The notes under the pieces are model-generated. The model saw only the letters and a list, made by a program, of their open reading frames with translations, did not search any database and was not told where the DNA came from. The position numbers were made by a program, and so were the translations under genes. This document shows positions 1-4,413 of a stretch of DNA of 8,166 nucleotides, one piece after another. Origin of the DNA: an uncultured Amaricoccus sp. (lineage in GTDB: Bacteria > Pseudomonadota > Alphaproteobacteria > Rhodobacterales > Rhodobacteraceae). Position 1 is the first letter of the stretch; each line of letters starts with the position of its first letter. The DNA lies in contig NZ_CALLYO010000394.1 of assembly GCF_937858865.1 (NCBI RefSeq), positions 1 through 8,166 of the forward strand, read 5' to 3'.

Positions 1-1834
1 CGTAGCGGCAGGCGCCGGCGAGGTCGCGCTGCCATTCGAGCGCCGCGCGCGGCTTCAGCAGGCCCTGCTGGGTGGCGGCGGTCTGGGCGAGGACGTCCTC
101 GACGATCTGGACGAGAAGCCGCGGTGCCTGGTTCAGCGCCGCGATCGACGCCGCGCGGGCCTGCACGTCCATGAGTCGCCGCCGCCCCACCTCGGCGTCG
201 GCGTCGAGCGCCGAGAGCGCCACGTTGAGGCCGGCGAAGAGCTGGGCGATCTCGGCCATGTGGCCCTGCTCGACGAACTGGATCATCGGACCGAAGCGGG
301 TGGCGATGCGGAGCTGGTTCAGGTGGCTGCGCCGCCGGTCGTCGCCGCCGATCTCGTGCCAGACCGCACGGAAAAGCGCCTCGAGCGGCGATCCGCTGCG
401 GCCGAGGGTGCCGCTGATGAGGACGGAGCCCGGCTGGTCGGTGAAGGGCTTGACGCGCAGGTCGGCGAGTTCCTCCGACCAGGCGTCGAGGGTGCGGAGC
501 TGGAGCTCCTCGAGGAGGATCTCCTGGTCGACCGGGGCCTCGGCGGTCCGGCCGGTCACGCGCGCCGTCTCGGCCGCGGCGCGGCGGGCGGCGGCCTCTC
601 CGGCGCTGCCGGTCGCGGCGGTCCAGCCGGCGGCGGTCAGCAGCCCGGGGATGGCCTGGTCGATCGGCCGCCCGGAGCGGCGGACGAGGACCGTGGCGAG
701 GTCGGGGACGTCCGCCGGCGACCAGCCGGGCAGCGCCTGGACGCCCGGGTCGCGGGCGAGCTCGAGGAAGGCGAAGTCGGCCGGGTCGCCTTCGGCGGCG
801 ATCTCGCGGGCCTGGGCGAGGAGCTCCTCGTCCTGGGCGGGCGGGTCGTGCAGCGGCCCGGAGAGCGCGCGGGCGTGCGGGGCCAGCGCCCCGAGGGCCG
901 GATCGCTGCCGGCCCGCTCGGCCAGCCAGCCGGCGACGAAGCCCGGCTGCCAGTCGGCCGCGCCCTCGAGGATCGCGAGGGTGCGGAGCGTGTCGTAGAG
1001 CGGCAGCGAGCCGCCCTCGGTCGCCAGCGTCTCGGCGATCGCCGCCGCGAGCGGCGCCGGCAGCAGGGCGTCGGCGGCAGCGGTGTAGCGCGCGCGCGCC
1101 GCCGCGCCGGGACCGAAGCGGCCGAGGCGGGGGGCGAGGCCGAGGGGCGAGCGGGGGGCCTCCGCCTCCACCTCGGCGACGGCGGCCGCCATCGCGTCGA
1201 GATCGCGGGCGGCGGCCGCGGGCGAAGCCTCGCCGCGGCGGACCGTGTCCTCGACGGCCGGCATCCGCGCGAGCAGCCGGCTCGCGTAGCGCCACTCGGC
1301 CCAGCCCGCCCATGCGGCGAGGGCGGCGAGGAAGAGGAGGGGCAGCGCGAGGCCCCAGCGGATCCCGCCGGCGGCGCGGGGCGGCGGGGCGGCCTGCACC
1401 GCCTCCTCGCAGTGGCGCAGGAAGCGGGCGAGGTCGCGCGCCCGCGGCCCGGCCGCCTCGGCGGCGGCACGGCGGCGGGCGAGGAGGTCGGCATCGGGCT
1501 CGGGCACGCCGGGGAGGGCGCGGCGGCGGGCCTGCGCCCAGCGCCCCCGGGCGAGCGCCGGGTTGCCGAGGGCGCGCGACTCGAGGACGGCGAGCAGGGC
1601 GTCGCGCGCCTCGAGGGCGGCGTCACGCCGGACGCCGGCCTGCAGGGCGGCGATCTCGAAGGCCTCGGCGCGGCGCCGGGCCTCGGCGGCGAGCGCGGCC
1701 GGGTCGGGGTCGGGGGCGCGGGCGGCCTCGGCGGCGAGCGCCAGCATCGGGCCGGCGAGGGCGGCGAAGACGTCCTCGCGCGGCGGGCCCGGCGGGCGGC
1801 GGACGACGGTGCGGGGGCCGCCCGGGCCGGCCAT
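1..1834 (-). CDS. tssM: TssM/IcmF-like T6SS membrane-complex protein with short DotU-like N-terminus (3'-truncated by window edge)
   Basis: Inner-membrane and periplasmic component of the T6SS membrane complex, partial: 611 codons are visible and the C-terminus lies beyond the left edge. Residues 1-155 are predicted cytoplasmic. Residues 25-85 follow the DotU/TssL pattern (small hydrophobic helix, D-P-D, then FE at 59-60, AGV at 66-68 and a helix ending LESRALGNP). One transmembrane helix spans about 161-178. The remainder is IcmF-like: a PLYDTLRTLAILEG helix at 278-291, IPGLLTAAGW at 395-404, DLRVKPF at 458-464, GSPLEALFRAVWHE at 481-494, and finally WQRDLAGACRY at 601-611, just where TssM proteins carry the W..V...C....RYPF element. 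Usual TssM is about 1100-1200 aa with three helices and a GTPase-like domain; no Walker A is visible here. The start is the ATG overlapping the upstream stop as TGATG. The TssM assignment is firm; the DotU resemblance is inferred from pattern only. Confidence 0.85.
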   Translation of the reverse strand, partial: MAGPGGPRTVVRRPPGPPREDVFAALAGPMLALAAEAARAPDPDPAALAAEARRRAEAFEIAALQAGVRRDAALEARDALLAVLESRALGNPALARGRWAQARRRALPGVPEPDADLLARRRAAAEAAGPRARDLARFLRHCEEAVQAAPPPRAAGGIRWGLALPLLFLAALAAWAGWAEWRYASRLLARMPAVEDTVRRGEASPAAAARDLDAMAAAVAEVEAEAPRSPLGLAPRLGRFGPGAAARARYTAAADALLPAPLAAAIAETLATEGGSLPLYDTLRTLAILEGAADWQPGFVAGWLAERAGSDPALGALAPHARALSGPLHDPPAQDEELLAQAREIAAEGDPADFAFLELARDPGVQALPGWSPADVPDLATVLVRRSGRPIDQAIPGLLTAAGWTAATGSAGEAAARRAAAETARVTGRTAEAPVDQEILLEELQLRTLDAWSEELADLRVKPFTDQPGSVLISGTLGRSGSPLEALFRAVWHEIGGDDRRRSHLNQLRIATRFGPMIQFVEQGHMAEIAQLFAGLNVALSALDADAEVGRRRLMDVQARAASIAALNQAPRLLVQIVEDVLAQTAATQQGLLKPRAALEWQRDLAGACRY

Positions 1835-2358
1835 CACATGCGGCCGTCGGCGACCCACTGGCGGAGCAGGGCCTCGCCGACCTCGAAGTGCATCGAATCC
1901 TCGCGGCCGTAGCCGGCGCCCCAGTACCAGCCGGCGTCGTTGAAGAATTCGGCCAGCACCACGAGGCCGAACTGGGTGGCGCCGTCGCCCATGCGGTCGA
2001 GGTTGCCGGTGAGCGTGAGGTCGACGGCGGCGCCCCAGGCGTGCGAGCTGACGGTGTTGGGGGCACCGCGGACGTGGCGGGCGCAGAGCGCGCCGGCGGT
2101 GCCGAGGGAGGCATAGATCTCGGGCTCCTCCTTCCGGAGCCGGTCCATGACCTGCTGGAAGGAATCGAGCGCGGGCTTCAGCATCGTCACCCGGAAGTTG
2201 CCGATCTGGCGGGTCTCGAGGGCGGCGATGAGGCGCGGGTTGGTGACCGGCTGGCACTGGTCGGAGTATGTCTGGCGCGGGTCGCCGAGGAGCTCGCGGA
2301 GGAACTGCGGGCGGGGGCGCTCGACGGTGCGGTTGAAGCGGGTCTTGGCGAGCTGCAT
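1834..2358 (-). CDS. M15 (VanY/TagX-like) zinc peptidase, catalytic part of an apparently frameshifted gene
   Basis: Predicted peptidoglycan peptidase of family M15. Numbered from the ATG at 2358 (174 aa), the first zinc motif SxHxxGxAxD is SSHAWGAAVD at 104-113 (His106, Asp113), and the second is D154-S-M-H157-F-E, with D154 as catalytic acid and H157 as third ligand. Cys35 and Cys92 could form a disulfide, which would suit the periplasm. This frame is open upstream only to a TGA at 2479-2481. The added 40 residues form a Pro/Ala linker (TLAAPTPPPSVSSLPAELPA) and contain no start codon, so the gene very likely continues from the membrane-anchor segment at 2474-2677 in the neighbouring frame. 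In Acinetobacter, the M15-family TagX is an L,D-endopeptidase needed for T6SS assembly; its position beside tssM suggests the same job here. A secreted effector is less likely given the predicted anchor. The family call is firm; the role is inferred. Confidence 0.82.
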   Translation of the reverse strand: MQLAKTRFNRTVERPRPQFLRELLGDPRQTYSDQCQPVTNPRLIAALETRQIGNFRVTMLKPALDSFQQVMDRLRKEEPEIYASLGTAGALCARHVRGAPNTVSSHAWGAAVDLTLTGNLDRMGDGATQFGLVVLAEFFNDAGWYWGAGYGREDSMHFEVGEALLRQWVADGRM

Positions 2359-2473
2359 CGGGTCGACGAGGCCCTCGGCGTCGGGGGCGGCGGCATCGCC
2401 GCCGAACTGGTCGGCGGGCAGCTCGGCGGGCAGGCTGGAGACCGACGGGGGCGGGGTGGGGGCGGCGAGGGTG

Positions 2474-2677
2474 GCGCTTCAGCTCGGCGATCGCGCTCTC
2501 CAGCGTCGCGATCCGCGCCGTCTGGGCTTCGGACTCGCGCTCGAGGCGCGCGAGCGTGGCTTCGGTGGCGGTGCCGCCGGCGCGGGAGAGGATCTGGCTG
2601 ACGAGGGCGAAGGCGATGGCGGCGAGGATGAGGCTCGCGCCGATCACGATGGCGGCCATCACGCTCTGGGCCTTCAT
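2474..2677 (-). CDS. N-terminal membrane anchor and coiled-coil segment of the M15 peptidase gene (different frame)
   Basis: The ATG at 2677 overlaps the phosphatase stop as ATGA, the typical coupled-operon arrangement, so this start is credible. It encodes 68 residues: a transmembrane helix at about 7-30 (MAAIVIGASLILAAIAFALV), then a charged heptad-like helix at about 38-68 (TLARLERESEAQTARIATLE and on to ELKR). Beyond position 2474 the same frame turns into Arg/Pro-rich nonsense, while the frame one base ahead reads a sensible Pro-rich linker into the M15 domain. Joined, the two parts give about 280 aa: a signal anchor, coiled coil, linker and periplasmic peptidase. One surplus base between about 2471 and 2482 explains the break. 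It could be a sequencing error, a true mutation or, less likely, programmed +1 frameshifting. A free-standing small membrane protein is unlikely because this frame has no stop codon. Confidence 0.6.
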
Positions 2678-3450
2678 CGCGGGGCCTCGCCGATCGAGAC
2701 GACCACCACCGACACGTTGTCGGGAGCGCCGGCGGCGAGCGCCGCCTCGACGAGGGAGCGGCAGGTCGGGGCGGGCTCGCCGGCGGTGGCGAGGAAGGTG
2801 GCGATGGCGGGGTCGGGCACGCAGCGGGTCAGGCCGTCGGAGCAGAGCAGGAAGACGTCGCCGGCTTCGAGCGCGAGGTCGGCGAAGTCGGGCGGCGCGG
2901 CCTCGCCGGCGCCGACGGCGCGGGTGACGATGTGGCGCTGGGGGTGCAGCTCGGCCTCGGCGGCGCTGATCTCGCCGCGGTCGACGAGCTCCTGGACGAG
3001 GGAATGGTCGTGGGTCAGGCGCTCGAGGGTGCCGCGGCGCAGCCGGTAGGCGCGGCTGTCGCCGGCCCAGGCGAGGGTGGCGCCGCCGTCCTCGACCAGG
3101 AGGGCGACGAGGGTGGCGCCGATCTCGCCGAGGCGGTCGGCGGCGGCGCGGCGGCGCACCTCGGCCTGGGCGACGTCGAAGGCCCGGCGGAGCAGGCTGC
3201 GCCCGCCGGGGACGTGTGGCACGCGGGCGAGGGCGTCGATCGCGAGGTCGGCGGCGAGATCGCCGTGGCCGTGCCCGCCCATGCCGTCGGCCACCGCCCA
3301 GAGCGCGCCGGTCGGGTCGATCAGGATGGCGTCCTCGTTGACGGCGCGCACCAGCCCGCGGTGGCTGATCCCGGCCCCGGTGGCGACGAGCTCGGGGGGC
3401 GGCGGCGGGTCGGGCGGGCCTGGCGGCACGTTGGTCGTGGGGCCCCTCAT
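2674..3450 (-). CDS. pppA: PP2C-family Ser/Thr phosphatase, PppA-like (T6SS post-translational control)
   Basis: Metal-dependent protein phosphatase of 258 aa with the full set of PP2C motifs: RAVNED at 35-40, DGMGGHGHGD at 55-64, GATLVALLV at 111-119, AGDSRAYRLRRG at 129-140, LTHDHSLVQELVDRG at 145-159, LLCSDGLT at 201-208 and GAPDNVSVVVV at 241-251. The metal-binding aspartates D40, D55, D205 and D244 are all present. There is no signal peptide or transmembrane helix, so it should act in the cytoplasm. In characterised T6SS loci, PppA reverses PpkA phosphorylation of the FHA protein and so turns secretion down; the matching kinase is at the right end of this window. The ATG at 3450 is chosen because the protein then begins with a short Pro-rich leader before the PP2C fold, with GGGTGG about 6 nt upstream. 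The open frame extends to 3702, but that extension is Arg-rich and overlaps the divergent omp gene. This is the first gene of the minus-strand operon. Confidence 0.93.
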   Translation of the reverse strand: MRGPTTNVPPGPPDPPPPPELVATGAGISHRGLVRAVNEDAILIDPTGALWAVADGMGGHGHGDLAADLAIDALARVPHVPGGRSLLRRAFDVAQAEVRRRAAADRLGEIGATLVALLVEDGGATLAWAGDSRAYRLRRGTLERLTHDHSLVQELVDRGEISAAEAELHPQRHIVTRAVGAGEAAPPDFADLALEAGDVFLLCSDGLTRCVPDPAIATFLATAGEPAPTCRSLVEAALAAGAPDNVSVVVVSIGEAPR

Positions 3451-3538
3451 CGGCGCCACCCGCCCGCTTGCGAAGCTGCGCTCATGGCGCCGGCGTCCCG
3501 TTGTGTCCCGGACGGCCGAAGCGCCGCGGCCGGAACGT

Positions 3539-3567
3539 TTGCGTGCTCCGGCATGGTATAGTACAAT
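3539..3567 (+). promoter_or_regulatory. Sigma-70-type promoter for the OmpA-like gene
   Basis: A TTGCGT -35 element (3539-3544, matching the first three consensus bases) and a TACAAT -10 element (3562-3567, five of six consensus bases) are separated by exactly 17 bp. Transcription would begin near 3574, leaving a leader of about 30 nt before the TTG start. The -10 lies in the only AT-rich patch of the region. The -35 is weak, so an activator may be needed. Confidence 0.5.
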
Positions 3568-3592
3568 AAGAACGGGCAAAACATTCGTTGCC

Positions 3593-3597
3593 GGGAG
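3593..3597 (+). promoter_or_regulatory. Shine-Dalgarno GGGAG deciding a TTG start
   Basis: GGGAG lies 8 nt before the TTG at 3606. This selects 3606 over the upstream in-frame TTG at 3588, which has no purine-rich motif in front of it, and gives a protein that begins directly with a signal peptide. Confidence 0.65.
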
Positions 3598-3605
3598 CCC
3601 GCAAG

Positions 3606-4316
3606 TTGAACCGCAAGCTTTTCGCCGCCACCGTGGCGACAGCCACGGGGATCTGCATTTCCGCCGATGCCCAGACCCTGACCGATACCGAGATCGCGGC
3701 ACGCTTCGTCGCGCAGCGGGAGGCGATCCGCGCGGTCGAGGCCAATCCGGCGCTCGGGCCGACGCGCGGGCTGGTGCTGACCAACATCGCGCCCGAGGCC
3801 GAGGCGGCGCCGGGCGCGACGGTGGAGGCGCCGACCCTGTCCGGGGCGGGCAGCGCCGGCGGGCCGCTGGTGTTGCAGCCGGCGACCGGGAGCGATGTCG
3901 CCGAGGCGGTGCCCGGGGTGCTGGAGGCGCCGGGGGCGGGGGACGAGGCGCCGGTGCTGGCGCACTGGAGCCTGCCGAAGGACGAGCAGGTCAACGTGCA
4001 GGTCACCTTCGCCTTCGATTCCGCGGTGCTCGCCGACAGCCAGAAGCCGCTGCTGAGGACGGTCTGCAGCGCGATCGACAAGGCGGGCGTGGGGGTGCTC
4101 CGGATCGTCGGGCATACCGATGCGGCCGGGTCGGCGGGGTACAACCAGCAGCTCTCGGTGCTGCGCGCCGAGGAGGTGGAGCGCTTCTTCGTCAACGACT
4201 GCGGGCTCGATCCGGCGCGGCTGCAGGCGGTCGGGGTCGGGGAGCAGTTCCCCTACGACGAGCGCGATCCGCTGGCCGGCATCAACCGGCGCGTGGAGTT
4301 CCAGGCGATCAGCTGA
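3606..4316 (+). CDS. Secreted OmpA-domain peptidoglycan-binding protein, T6SS-associated
   Basis: Periplasmic protein of 236 aa. Residues 1-23 look like a signal peptide: NRK, a hydrophobic stretch, then an ADA-Q cleavage site. A low-complexity Ala/Pro/Gly-rich region (about 62-115) links it to a C-terminal OmpA-like domain (about 128-236). That domain shows VQVTFAFDSAVL at 131-142, VGHTDAAGSAGYNQQLSVLR at 168-187 and a terminal GINRRVEFQ at 225-233. Asp172 and Arg187 have the same 15-residue spacing as the diaminopimelate-contacting pair of OmpA. Cys154 and Cys199 may pair. There is no beta-barrel and no lipobox. OmpA-like domains occur in T6SS anchors such as TagL or C-terminally extended TssL; this protein may supply that peptidoglycan attachment as a separate soluble subunit, which is an inference from context. 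Translation most likely starts at TTG 3606. It is divergent from pppA and convergent with clpV. The domain call is firm; the T6SS role is probable. Confidence 0.88.
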   Translation: MNRKLFAATVATATGICISADAQTLTDTEIAARFVAQREAIRAVEANPALGPTRGLVLTNIAPEAEAAPGATVEAPTLSGAGSAGGPLVLQPATGSDVAEAVPGVLEAPGAGDEAPVLAHWSLPKDEQVNVQVTFAFDSAVLADSQKPLLRTVCSAIDKAGVGVLRIVGHTDAAGSAGYNQQLSVLRAEEVERFFVNDCGLDPARLQAVGVGEQFPYDERDPLAGINRRVEFQAIS

Positions 4317-4319
4317 GGA

Positions 4320-4333
4320 TTTCGCGCGCGAAA
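4320..4333. repeat. 14-bp perfect palindrome just after the OmpA-like gene
   Basis: TTTCGCGCGCGAAA is self-complementary and begins 4 nt after the stop codon. No T-tract follows, so terminator function is doubtful; it could be a short 3'-end hairpin or a protein site. Confidence 0.35.
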
Positions 4334-4395
4334 CTATACTTATCATCTTGATCTCAAACGGATTCGTCAGGTTAAAACTTCGTTGACGGCAGCAG

Positions 4396-4413
4396 CCGGC
4401 CCCGCGGGGCCGG
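4396..4413. terminator. 18-bp GC palindrome between convergent genes, possible bidirectional terminator
   Basis: CCGGCCCCGCGGGGCCGG is perfectly self-complementary and directly abuts the clpV stop codon (4414-4416). It can form a 7-bp G/C stem with a CGCG loop on either strand, as expected for a shared 3' hairpin between the convergent OmpA-like gene and clpV. Neither side has a U-tract, so if it terminates transcription it is not a classical intrinsic terminator. It may instead stabilise 3' ends. Confidence 0.4.

Larger units (their letters stand above)
3451..3605. promoter_or_regulatory. Divergent intergenic region between pppA and the OmpA-like gene
   Basis: This 155-bp gap separates divergently transcribed genes. 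It holds an AT-richer patch at about 3551-3590 that stands out from the surrounding GC-rich DNA. A plus-strand promoter is recognisable (entered separately). On the minus strand, a -10-like TACTAT can be read at 3563-3558, but no acceptable -35 lies at the right distance, so the pppA promoter is not located with confidence. Control of the phosphatase/peptidase/tssM operon probably sits here. Confidence 0.5.

Noticed and set aside
637..1626. 329-codon minus-strand frame inside tssM
   Set aside because: It is a Pro/Arg/Ser-rich out-of-frame reading of tssM, which has a coherent helix plus IcmF pattern in its own frame.
260..1912. 550-codon open frame on the plus strand over tssM
   Set aside because: Its Gly/Arg/Glu-rich composition has no recognisable domain, and the opposite strand reads a continuous TssM sequence.
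3077..4351. 424-codon plus-strand frame spanning pppA and the OmpA-like gene
   Set aside because: It is out of frame with the OmpA protein and antisense to the phosphatase motifs. It is Arg/Gly-rich throughout and contains no domain.
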